A DNA stretch of 64,000 bases from Gaeumannomyces sp. JS-464 (lineage: Eukaryota; Ascomycota; Sordariomycetes; Magnaporthales; Magnaporthaceae). Positions within the stretch are counted from its first letter, which is position 1, and each line of letters begins with the position of its first letter. The stretch covers positions 15,333,501 through 15,397,500 of the forward strand of contig NGZR01000001.1 in assembly GCA_002197995.1 (NCBI GenBank), given 5' to 3'. A program made the translations under genes and the position numbers. Of the stretch, positions 37,851 to 48,418 are shown piece after piece. The notes under the pieces were generated by a model, which worked only from the letters and a program-made list of their open reading frames with translations, made no database searches and was not told the DNA's origin.

Positions 37851-39714
37851 CTAGTACAGGTTCTCGCTCCTGCGGACGCTGCTGGGGTGTTGCTTCTTGG
37901 GCTTGGGGTTTGCCTTGACGGTTCCGTTCTTGCCGCCTACAGCGGGCTTGGTGGCGGCGGCGGTGTTCAGAGGCATCGAGGACATGGTCGAAGTAGCCTT
38001 GACAGCAGCAGGGGTCGACGTCTCGTCCTCGAAGTCCTCCTCGTCAGCGTCGCAGGCAGCGTCGCCGCTGGCCTGGGCAGCAGGAGCCGAGGTGGCGGCG
38101 GCGGGCGGGTTCTTCTTGCCCTCGTTCTTCTTGCCAGTCTCCTTCTTGCCTCCGTTGCCGCCGGAAGAGCCGGTGGCAGCAGCGGGGGGAGAGGTGACAG
38201 TGACAGTGACGGCGGCAGCGGTGACGGTGACGGTCATCTGCGGGGGGCAGTCAGCGGCCTTGGTGATGACGACAGGCTCGCAAACGGCGCCGTTACCACC
38301 CTGGTTGCCGCCGTTGGCCGCCGCCGTTACCACCCTGGTTGCCACCGTTGCCGCCGCCGTTACCACCCTTGGGCCTCTCGTTGTTGTTGCCGCCGCCAGT
38401 GCCAGGGGAGACTTGGGTCTGACCGGGCTTCTGGACAGTCAGGGTACGAGTGCCAGTCGAGGTAGCGGTGTTGGTGGTGGTTCCAGCGTTGTTGCCGCCG
38501 CCGTTTCCACCCTTAGGCTTGTCCTTGTCTTGGTTGCCGTTACCCTTACCCTCGTTGCCCTTGCCGCAAGCACCGTTGCAAGGAACAGTGTGGACGGAGG
38601 TGATGTAGCGGTGGAGGTCGACTGCAGAGTGTTGGCAACGGTGGTGGTGATCACGTTGGGAGCGGTGCCATCGCCGCCAGCACGGAGCGTGACAGTAACA
38701 ACACGCTCGGTAGTGCGGGTGATGACGGTCTCCCTGAGCTCAGTCGCCGTGGTGGTCAGGACCTGGGGTGGCTGGCTAGAGGAGGCCTCCAGAGCCTTGG
38801 AGACGCTGCTCTGGACCTTGGGGACATCGGAAACAGGGCAGACAACGGTGGTCAGGACAGCAGTCTCAGTGACGACAATCTGGGAAACGCCAGGGATTGG
38901 CTTGGTCATGGTGGCTGGAGTTCCATTACGGCCCGGGCAGTTGGTGATGTTGGGAGCGCAAGAGATGATGGTCTTGACGGTAGTCTTGACGACAAGAGTG
39001 GTGGTCGCAGCGCCGTTGGTAGCAGTGGGAGCCGGCGTGGGAGTCGGGTGACCTGGGTGTTCACAGCAGGCTTGGTGCTGCCAGAGGCTTTGTGCTTGCC
39101 TGGAGAGGCCTTGCTGATGCTAGACTGAACCTTGGGGACTCGGAGACGGCAGATAACCGAGGTGAGAACAGCGGTCTCAGTCACGACGATCGCGAAACAC
39201 CAACTGGGAGGTGGCGTTCCTGGCAGTGGCGATGGTGCCGTTGCGGCCGGGGCAGTGGTGACATTGGGGCGCACGAGATGATGGTCTTCACAGAAGTGGT
39301 CTTGACGACCACGGTAGTGATGGCGGCGCCATTGGCAGAAGTGGAAGCGCTGGTGGTGGGCCGAGCGGCAGCGCCAGACCCGGTACCGACAGCGGGGCGG
39401 TTCTTCTCGACCAGACCGCCCGTGCCGACAGCAACGGGCTTCGACTTCTCCTTGAGGCCGCCAGTACCAACGGCGACAGGGACTGAGGACTTGGAGACCT
39501 TGGCAGCCTTGGTGGAGGCGACCTTGGTGGGGGCCTTGCTGCTCACGGACGTGGCCTCCTCAATCTTGGCGCTGGTTGAGGAGCTGGAGCTCGAGATGGC
39601 CTGGGTGGTGTTGGCACGACGGAAGTTGCGGAAGTTGACACGCGGGTGTGCATGCTGGTGGGAGTACGCAGCAGTGGCAGCAGTGAAAACACTGAGGACG
39701 GTGAAGAACTTCAT
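37851..39714 (-). CDS. Modular secreted cell-wall-type protein rich in Thr/Ser and Gly/Asn (several frameshifts)
   Basis: Starts at 39714 with a signal peptide (MKFFTVLSVFTAATAAYS), then a Ser/Thr/Lys-rich segment with the repeat PVAVGTGGL (twice). At least two modules follow, each reading about VVVKTTSVKTIISCAP, NVT or NIT, CPGRNGT, IVVTETAVLTSVIC and VPKVQSSISKA, with conserved Cys and N-glycosylation sites. A Thr-rich linker (TELRETVITRTTERVVTVTL) leads to a Gly/Asn tandem tract (GGNGGGNGGNQGGN), then VCEPVVITKAADCPPQMTVT and a Lys/Ala-rich tail. Correct reading needs frame changes at about 39265, 39200, 39050, 38590 and 38340, all in repetitive DNA. No GPI-attachment signal is visible at the C-terminus. 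It is probably extracellular or wall-associated; no enzyme domain. Confidence 0.72.
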
Positions 39715-41834
39715 CTTGGCCGTTTGATGTGTGGTAGGTTCGTGTGTTTGATGTGATGTTTGTGGGAGTCGGGAAGGAGGTGATTCTCGTCGTTTCCCTA
39801 GTCTGCTGTTTCAAGATCTCTCTCTCCAAGGAGGATGGTTTGCGTGCTGTCCAGGCAGGGGTATATCGCAGGTTGGTAAGGAAAGAGGGAAAGTCGATTC
39901 CACACGAGCAAGGACAAAAGTTGGCTGGTGGCAGACACAGTTGCTCACACGCTATATGTTCAAAGAAGAATGATATAGGGGGCTTCACAGGGAAGCAAAG
40001 AAGTGAACAGCTAGTTGATCCCGTCGCCTGACGTTGGAACTGGCTGGAAGAGTTGGGTGCTTATGACGCAAGGGCGCGGCCACAAGGCTAAAGTAGCAAA
40101 AAGAATGAATGGAAGACTGGATGAAAGAATGTGAGGAACCTGAACGGCACCGTTTCAGAGAGAGAGAAGACCACAGGGGAAAGTGAGGGTGAGGAGGGAA
40201 AGAGAGGGCAAGAGTCGTGATGGCGAAGGAGGATCCTGCGAGCCTTTTTAGTCTTCTAGCCGCGGCGGCCATCGACGTCCAGTGCCCTCGCCTTGCCAAG
40301 CAGCAGCTCACCAGCCGCGGCCGCACACGCATCCCGGAGGCCAGGGGCAAGGGGGAAGGTGGGGACCAGCAATGCCCGGGATAGTGGGTGGGACTGGGGT
40401 GTGGGTGTGGCCACTGGACCAGGTGCCGTCTCATGAGGCCGGGCCCTGCTGCCGCGGTCACGTCACCAAGCTCCAGCTCGGAGCCCGCTTGCCCATCAAC
40501 ATGAGGGAGCCTCCTCACAGCCACTGCTCAGAGAGGGGAAAGGCCGGCGGGCAGGGGATGCGTAATAGATAGCACGAGGGACGACCCAAGACGCGCTCGC
40601 CGGCCAGGAGAACCCTTGCTGGCACTGCTCTTGGGACCAGATGGGACCAGACGGACCAGGCTCTCTATCTGGCGTCTCTCGGCCGATCCGGTGCCCGTCT
40701 GTTGTGTGTTGTGTTGCGCAGGCGGCGGGCGGTGGAGTCGGCGGCAGCTCAATCTGGCACTTGCGAGATGGGCTGGCTGGGGCCAATGGGTCGACAGCTG
40801 GACGATGCGGCTGGCGACTTGGCCGTGTTGCGGCGAGCGCGCGCAAGCAGGCACCAGACCAGACCTTGGTTGTTTTTGGTGCGGGCAGCTTGTTTTGGTG
40901 TGGGCGAACCCCGCCCACAACTGGCCCAGCGCGGCATGCTGGTGCAAGATGCAAGATGAGAGGGGGCGCCGCGGGCTCCTTCTGCCTTCCTGTCAAGCCG
41001 CCCGTTCACACTGTCATCTACCCGCAGCGGCGTTGTGTGCAGTAGTGACTCAATCGCTGGTCCTGGTTGCTCTTCCTCTCAAGCCACAAAAGCACGGGCG
41101 TTGATGACCGGCCGGGATGTGACCCCCCTTACCGAGCAATCCTCTCTCGCATTGGCCAACCGAACCGGGCTCCTTAAAAAAGAGGGACCAGGGGCCGGGT
41201 CCTGGCCAGGGGGCGGTGCTGCTGTTGTGCGGTCCTGCAAGGAACCCGAAACATGAGACGCCCACGACCTGGCCAATCAGCGGGCGCACGCACCACAAAT
41301 CTGGTTAAGGGGCTCAGGAACAAAAAAGAGGGAAATCGGAAAAGGGGCGCTCCGCTTCTTGGGCGGCCCCACTCAAACCAACCATCAGACGAAGGAGGCT
41401 CATTCCAATTTCCATCCCAAGAGCCCGTCCTTTGACGCCATCGGCTCTGCACCGTGCAACCCACCCGAAAGTGAGACGAAAGGCAGGAAACAGGAAAGCA
41501 AAGACAAGAAGAAAACTCCGACATAAACACAGCCCCAATACCCATCACCGTCGCCCCAAAATCGGCAGACAAAGCACGGCCATAGCATAACGACATAAAG
41601 CCCGCGCCACTCTGCTATTCCGACTACGGCTGCCGACGCCGCGGCAGCCCAGGCGGCGGTTCCGGACTGGACCCGCGCGGCCCAGTATTTCCTTCTTTTC
41701 CCCTTCTTTTTTCTTATTCGATGTGCAGGCGTTTCCCTCCTCTCCTGCCCCTCCTGATGCAGTAACTCTACCGAGCTGGCCCTATTGACCCCCTACTCCC
41801 GCTCACAGCCTCTCTCGTGGCATCATCCCAGGCC

Positions 41835-42115
41835 TTGGACCCGTCTCGCCATGTTCTGAGGTTGATTATCTTTTCTGGATCTCATCTTCCTCTTCTCTCC
41901 TCCTTGTCCGTTCTCAGGTGTCGCTGCGGCTTCATTGAGATCGACAACGTCCGCGGGGCGCTGCCACCACGCACGACACGACGCTAACGAGTCATCCGTG
42001 CCGACTGCGATCCCAGCTGTGCGGCTGAGATCGCCGCCCACCTGGCCGTGGCCGTGCCCTGGGTTACCCAGAGCCAACTTTCAAACCTGCAATTTGTGTC
42101 GTGCCGGAATTTGTA
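41835..42115 (+). repeat. Dispersed repeat, copy A, first block
   Basis: From GACCCGTCTCGCCATG and TGATTATCTTTT through AACGTCCGCGGGGC, GACACGACGC, CGAGTCATCCGTGCCGAC to GTGTCGTGCCGGAATTTG. The same landmarks occur in the same order at 44142-44490, with many point differences. Confidence 0.65.
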
Positions 42116-42689
42116 ATGCTCCAAGCCACAGGCGTCCGCATGCTTGAATTCGATTTGATAAAAAAGGTGTTGGCTCACTGAGGCTTGGTGGGCTTGGTTG
42201 GTTTCTAATTCCCTTTGGGGCCGCCACGTGCTTCAGGTTGCGCGGTTTTTAGGTGAGCATTATGCATAGATAGACACACAAGAGATAGACGGACAAAGAA
42301 GAGCTGCTGTGCCGCGTGCAACAACCAACAAGCACGCTCATACATTGCTGCTCCCAACGAACCGACCCCCAGCTCCTTTCTCGGGAGCCACATGTTGCCC
42401 TGCTGCTGCATCTTTTGTGACAAGACTCGACCACCACGAGAGGGTCCAACAACTCCGCGTCGGCTCCGCCGGATGACACGCTCCCAACACACATCGCTCG
42501 GCAGGAGCCCCGAAAAGGTCGGAGATGTTATCAAGCGAGTGTTACTCTGCTGCACAGACACCCGACAGCAAAGTGAGCTGCTTCTCTGCTTGACCGCCAG
42601 TGTCGGGAGTGGAAGCGAAAGCCGCCCAGCCGCTGCTGCGATTGCAACCTCGTCTCGGGTTATGAGAGTGGATTTTGTGTGATGGTTGA

Positions 42690-42790
42690 CCAGTTGACCG
42701 CGCGGGCCAGAGCGCCCGCTCCCCGTGCGTCCGAGATGAAAATTTCCGAACGAGCTGGAGGATCGACGAAAGGCTTGGCTTCCTTCAGCT
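42690..42790 (+). repeat. Dispersed repeat, copy A, displaced second block
   Basis: CCAGTTGACCGCGCGGGCCA, then GCGCCCGCT, CCGTGCGTC, and AAAGGCTTGGCTTCC match 44484-44600 (CCAGTTGGCCGCGCGGGCCA ... AAAGGCTTAGCTTTCC). About 570 bp separate this block from the first, whereas the blocks are contiguous in copy B. Confidence 0.6.
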
Positions 42791-43934
42791 TTAGCTTATT
42801 TTCTTCCAATGTGACATCTTCCCATCTCGATCATTTCTTGATCCCGTGCCCTTCCATCCCTCTTTTTTTTTTTAATTTTTTTTTCTCACATTTTGTTATT
42901 TCATTCCACTTTTTTTCCCTTCAATCCTCTCGCTGCACACATACGGCTAACTGCTCTTCACTCAGCCAACCTTCCATTTGGCTGGCGCCATGTCGTGATG
43001 CATGCACTGGGAAATGAAGCGCGTTCCATGTGAATTGGCGCTTGCTGGGGCCATCCTGACACGCCAACCAGCCGCCCACGAAAAAAAGACCTCACGGCTT
43101 TGCGTGTGCAGTCGGCACTCGCACAAAAACAACTCGGCGTAATGGCCCTAACCGCCCGCCCATCTGGGCATCCAGAGCCGGCTCACCCATGGCCGCAGCG
43201 GAGGCCTTCCCACTCTGCCAGGGGCTCGCTTTGCAGAGGGGCCTTGGTGATCAAAAACGCGTTTCACCAGTCCGAGCCAAGGGGCCGACGTAATCAGAGC
43301 CCACAAGGACTGGCGGGGCCCTTTGATCCCTGGTCTCCCAGTTGATCCTCGACTTCCTTGATGTGGTCGCCTCCTAGCCTGGCTGGATGACGGACCACCC
43401 ACATACAACCTCGCTCTTCGTCAAGCAATGCCCGGCTTTGTTGATGGGGCCCAGGCCGCGGGTGCTGTGCTCTCAGCCTCCCTCCGGACAAAGCCGGGGA
43501 ACGACCGGCCCCTCCTTGTCTCCGGAACCCTGACGGTGATCACAATGCGGCCTCGTTCGTTTGTACGCGCGCACGCTGTTGAGGGTTTAAGCCGGCCCCA
43601 AGATCTTTCCCTTGCTCCTCTTTCGATCTTGGTGCTCCCAGCCCCAGCCGGCCCGCCCGCTAGCTGAGCCACCATCTCGTCCCCTCACCCTCGTCCTCCC
43701 TCCCTCGTCCCCTGACTTGGGCATTCTCCTGGGCCGGCATGTAGAGCCGGGCAGGGCGACGGGCAGCCTGGAGGAAGGGAAAGATCAGCCATGTCGCAAA
43801 CAGACAGCTGCAAACACCGCAGTGCACGTTTGAAGATCGCCCGCGTCTCGCTTGTCTGCTCTATCTGCAGCGCATGAACTTGAACGTAGCCTTCCCCATC
43901 TGAGAACATGATCCGCGCCCAACGAACCTGTCGG

Positions 43935-44600
43935 TGCCTGCGTGGCTGCGCATCATGTTGGCGTCTTCCGCCTGGCGTCGAGGGCTGTGCGTTATTAGTT
44001 CCACCCGCCAGCTCCCGCCTCACTGGTGACAGAACCTAAGGAGGCGCCGTTTAGAGACGCCAAGTCCCCGTGGTCTCGGTAGTGTGTTCATACGTGCATG
44101 TTCACGTGCGGCCTAGCCAATATCTGCCATCCATCTTTGAACCCGTCTCGCCATACTCCCAAGGCTGATTATCTTTTTGAATCCGTCCTTCTCTGCCCCT
44201 CCCCTTGCTTTTCCTCTTTTTTCTCCTATGTTTTATATATATATTTTTTTAGATGTCACCGCAGTTTATCAGGATCGGTAACGTCCGCGGGGTAGCAGCT
44301 AGGACGAGCGCCACGACACGACACGGCATCGACGAGTCGCCCGTGCCAACCTCGATTCCATTTTCGCAGTTATATCGTCGCTTACCTCCCCTCGTAGTCG
44401 TGCCTTTGACCCCGCCTAGGGATTGGCCTGGCTCGTTTCCTTCCAGCCTGCCGCCAAGTTGCCAACATGTGCTCCGCCGTGCCGGAACCAGTTGGCCGCG
44501 CGGGCCAAAAGCGCCTGCTTAACACTTCTTCCCCGCGTCTCGTAAATGACAACCCGTTTTCGAATGGTCTGAAGCATCGGTAAAAGGCTTAGCTTTCCAC
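43935..44600 (+). repeat. Dispersed repeat, copy B (most complete)
   Basis: Contains in sequence the block shared with copy C (CTGCGCATCATG ... TCACTGGTGACAGAACC ... CAAGTCCCCGTGGTCTCGGT ... GTGTTCATACGTGC) and both blocks shared with copy A. No open frame, terminal inverted repeat or LTR boundary was recognised. Confidence 0.65.
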
Positions 44601-45643
44601 TTTGAACCTTATCCTTTGCAGGGCCAGAGAGAAGGCTACAGAAAAGGCCAGATAGATCACTAGAGGAAGCGGGAGAAAGCGTGAGAGAGACAAGGGGAGT
44701 GCACAGAGAGGAAAGGGACAATGCGGAAACGGGGGGAGAGAGCGGAAAGAACAGCCAAAGCATAAACAAGCCCTACGTCCGACGCCAACATACCCCGATT
44801 GCCCAATCGGAGACAGGGCCGTTAGGAAGATTCCCCGGATTCCCGGGATAAAGGGTCCATAAAGTTCAGCCTCAACCGTTTTTCTTTGACGACAAGACCA
44901 GAGGTGATCCTGTCCAAGGGGCCAACTCGCGAGAAGCCTCAACACAGGACTCCCAAGAAGTCTGGTTTGGCGTTAAGCTAATTATGGGAGGAGGGTGGGT
45001 GTCCAGGTCTCTACGCTATATTTCTTTGCAGGGAGACTAAGCTGTCAGGTAGAAGCATAGCAACTGGGTTGGAAACCTCTCCTTGCTGCGGGAGCGGCCT
45101 TTCTTGTCCAGGTAGGTCCTAGACTTTCGAGATCTAGCAAGGAGCTGCCCTATGCCGTCTATCGAGCTATCTGTCTATAGTTATCACCAGAACCTGAGGT
45201 TGTTGATGCAAAGAAGTTGCTGCGAGCACCGTTGTTCCACTCTCCTATATCTCCCCTGACCCAGCCCCTTGTGCACTGTCTGTTCTCGTGAACCGATCAT
45301 TCTCTGAGCAACCACTCGCTGTTCAAGCCTTGCTGCCGCCCGGCCAGAGGCTTATTACTCGATACTTTGCCTTGCCCAAACCTCGCGGAGAGTTATGATC
45401 GTGTTAGGACTGTGTGTAGAAGAAGCGGGTGGGCGCCAAGAAACTCTCATTTAGGGCCCTTATACATAAACGCGACTTGCTGTGTTTCTCCACGGCCTGG
45501 CCCTTCCGTCATGAGCCTGTGGGCATCGCTTTCGGGCGGTCCTCCCCCAAGCCTGATTCTCTGTCGAGAACAGGTACCAAGCAGAAGGAGCCCGTGCCAC
45601 AGCACTCCTTCCGGCTCGAGCAGAGCAAGGAAAGCCGGTTAAG

Positions 45644-47163
45644 ATGACGTTCCAGCAGGACAATAGCCTTTTCAGTGAGGGGTTTTCTCAGCAGCTCTGG
45701 ATGAACGACCCCTTTGCCGACACCCTCACCACCAGCGGCAGTGCTACCACCGCCGACTCTTTTACCTGCCCCTTCACAGACAGCAGCGATGCCATGATCG
45801 ACCCTCACGTCAATCCTTCCATGGATTTTGTGGTCGACGCCCATGCCCCCAGCATCATGCCGCAGCAGTCCTTGAAGGAACGTGGTTGGACTGTTGGGCT
45901 CCTCCGACCTTTCAGCCTCAATCTCCCCTGTTCGTGGATTCCACTGGTCAGGCCAATCCTCCTAACGATCCTGGTTCTCTAGATGCCGCTTGGACGGTCG
46001 ATCTCTTTGCAGCCCCTATACCCGCCGCCGACCCCTCCACTACCGGGTTCCCTGCCGCCGACTTCCCTGTTGCCGATCTCCCTGCAGCCCCTCCCTTTGC
46101 TGCCCCTGAGCCTCAGCAGGCCATCAAGCTTGAGGGTGACTTCTCCTTCGTGGAGGAGACCATCAGGCAACAGTTCGAAGAGGAGGGACCCGCCAAACAG
46201 CAAGCCACGTCTCTCGCCGCCACCGCAAATGCCATCCAGGGCGGCGGCAAGCGAAAAGCCGGCGCCCAGGGCCCGCAACCGCCGGCAGCGCCCAAGAAGA
46301 AGCGCAAGGTCGCCAGCAGCAGCAACACCTGCAAAGAGTGCCGGCGCAAAAAGTCCAGGTGCCAGCCCGCCGACGACGGCAGCGGGCGGTGCTGCGGCTG
46401 CGTCAAGAGTGGCGTCAGGTGCGAGCGCGATGGGGTCGACCGCCGCACGCACGAGTGCGTCGCCGCCAGGCTGGGCGGCGAGGTGCTCGCCTTCAAGCGC
46501 ACGGCCATGTGCGTCCTCTACCTGCTTTGGCTGTCCCGCACCGGCCGCCTGGCCGGCCCCATGCTCGAGGCGGTCCGCGCCGCCCTCGACGCCACGGGCC
46601 CGCGCGCCGCCTGCCACTTTGCGGCGAGCGCGGCCGGCGACCGGCCCGGGACCGTCGTGGCCCGCATCGACCAGGCCGCCCTCGGCGACGTCCCGTGGCC
46701 CGGGTTCGTGCACGAAGCCAGCCACGTCGTCGTGACGGAGAAGAGCCAGGCGAAGCTGGAGGAGAAGCGCAACACCCTGGGGGCCTTCCGGGGAAATGCC
46801 CGGAGTTTCCTCATGCAACTGCGCGTCGTGCTGAGCGCCGCTATGGAGGATCTCCCAGACGGGCTGCCCGAGGGGGCGCTCGTCGCCATCGGGCAGGTGA
46901 TCTGCCTGCAGATGCACAAGCAGCCAAGCAGCAAAATGCTTATGGACCTCGCCAGCAACCCCACCGAATACCTCGACGGCCCGGAAGTTTACGGCTACCA
47001 TGACATGGCTCGGTTTGCCTGGGCGGTTATCGGCAAAGCTCGCCTGCCCCGGTTTGCGGACAACAAAGACGTGAACGAGCTCACAAAGTGGGTGGGCTTC
47101 GAGAGCTTCAAGAAGTGGGCCTACCTGAAGACGGTCTCCTTCGAGGACATGCTTGTGTTGTAA
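45644..47163 (+). CDS. Zn2Cys6 binuclear-cluster transcription regulator (one frameshift)
   Basis: ATG 45644 opens an acidic, Ser/Thr/Gln-rich N-terminus (DNSLFSEGFSQQLWMNDPFA) that could activate transcription. Near 45876 one base is missing after SLKE; the next frame continues WLDCWAPPTFQPQSPLFVD to the stop at 47161-47163. Restoring one base gives 506 residues. A basic stretch containing PKKKRKV precedes the cluster at about residues 229-258: C-x2-C-x6-C-x9-C-x2-C-x6-C (CKECRRKKSRC, then CCGCVKSGVRC). The C-terminal half (LAFKRTAMCVLYLLWLSRTG, FLMQLRVVLSAAMEDLPDG) is helical but does not look like the common fungal-specific regulator domain. The gene sits between dispersed-repeat copies. 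The target pathway is unknown. Confidence 0.85.
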
Positions 47164-48418
47164 AAGTTGACTTTTCTCTCTCTCCTTTTCTTTTTGCTTT
47201 TGTCTCCTTCAATATGTTCCTTTTTATCTTTCCTTTTCCTCATCCCTCAACCCCCCTATTTGATACCCGATATCCTAAGCAGACCGGAAAGAGGGAACGA
47301 GAAAAGTACATAAAGAGTGTGTGGACAAGGGGCCGGGTAGAGCTGTTTTACTAGAGCGATGAGTTTCTATTTTCCTTTTTTTTTTCTCTCTCTTTTTTAC
47401 TCCCTTTTTTTTTCTTTTTTTGTTTCTTTCTTTTTTTTCCTTTTCTCTTTGTGTCTTTCACTCCCTATTTCGCCTTCCAGTTCTCGGGTTCTTTGAAAAG
47501 CCTTTCAGCTGCACGGCGTTGCTTGGACACCAAGGCACGAAAGAGTTTTGGACACACTTTACACCACTACCCTTTTTCGAATTTCTTAACAAGCGTCTCA
47601 TACCTCACTCAGCGCTGACAAATTTCCTGTATTGCTTTTACAAATTCGATACCCTATGCATCGTACAACCGTGCTCTTTACTAGGCTTATTATGGCTTTC
47701 TATATCTTTATCGAAAGAATAGTTGAGGCAATGGGTATGACATCTTTCTGCCATGAGTGAGGTAATCCACGATCCAAAGACATGACCCGTGCCAAGGGAA
47801 CTTCCGTGAGCGGCCTGCGCATCATGTTTCATCTCACTACTGACGGAACCCAAAGCGTTGCTGTTTGAAGATTCACAAGTCCCCTAGCCTCGGTGGTGTG
47901 TTCATTCGCGCTTGGTCACGTGTAGGCCAGTTGGCGTGTGTCATCTCCATCTTTGCAGATCTCTTCATGAACCGGGCCGGGCAAACTACGGTTGGCGAAA
48001 CAAACGCCTTCGTAGTGTTGCATTATTGCTTCGAAATGCTAAGCAAGTGTGCGGGTATGATTTTTTATGTTCGGGATGCCCGGTTGATGGACGAAATCCC
48101 TAGAGGTCTCCGGACTTTTCTGTAATCCCTCTGATATGTTGAATCCCCTTTCGCCGTTGTTAAAACCGCTCCCAACCGCCAAAACACCGATTTCCCGGAG
48201 ACCTTCTACTTTTTTGTCCCATACATTAGACCAACGCTAGACCCAAAGATGAAGTGGAAAAACGCCGCTGTTGAAGTCGTTTGCCGAAATCCCAAAAGAA
48301 AACATAAAAGAAGTGAAATAAGGGGATGGTATCCTCGCCTTAAAAAGAAAATCTGAAAAATCTCTACACATGAAGAGAAGGAAGCTGGTCGAGCCCTGCT
48401 TCAGCCAAGTTCCCTTGT
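47164..48418. other. Intergenic: T-rich 3' region and dispersed-repeat copy C
   Basis: Bases 47170-47460 are extremely T/CT-rich, consistent with 3' flanking sequence. The remainder includes copy C of the repeat (47795-47965) and the 3' flank of the methionine synthase gene. Confidence 0.5.
47795..47965 (+). repeat. Dispersed repeat, copy C (partial)
   Basis: CTGCGCATCATG, TCACTACTGACGGAACC, ACAAGTCCCCTAGCCTCGGT, GTGTGTTCATTCGCGC, TCACGTGTAGGCC and CATCTCCATCTTTG align in order with 43945-44140 of copy B. Several of the differences are transitions. Confidence 0.65.

Larger units (their letters stand above)
39715..45643. other. 5.9-kb gene-poor interval with dispersed-repeat copies
   Basis: I see no credible gene. 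The interval holds the upstream region of the cell-wall gene, several pyrimidine-rich stretches (41690-41920, 42840-42930, 44200-44250) and diverged copies of a dispersed repeat, which are listed separately. Confidence 0.5.

Noticed and set aside
37897..39051. 384-codon plus-strand frame
   Set aside because: Antisense to the repetitive secreted protein; its Val/Ala/Thr richness mirrors the repeats.
45979..47001. 340-codon minus-strand frame
   Set aside because: Antisense to the Zn2Cys6 gene; Gly/Ala/Arg-rich without motifs.
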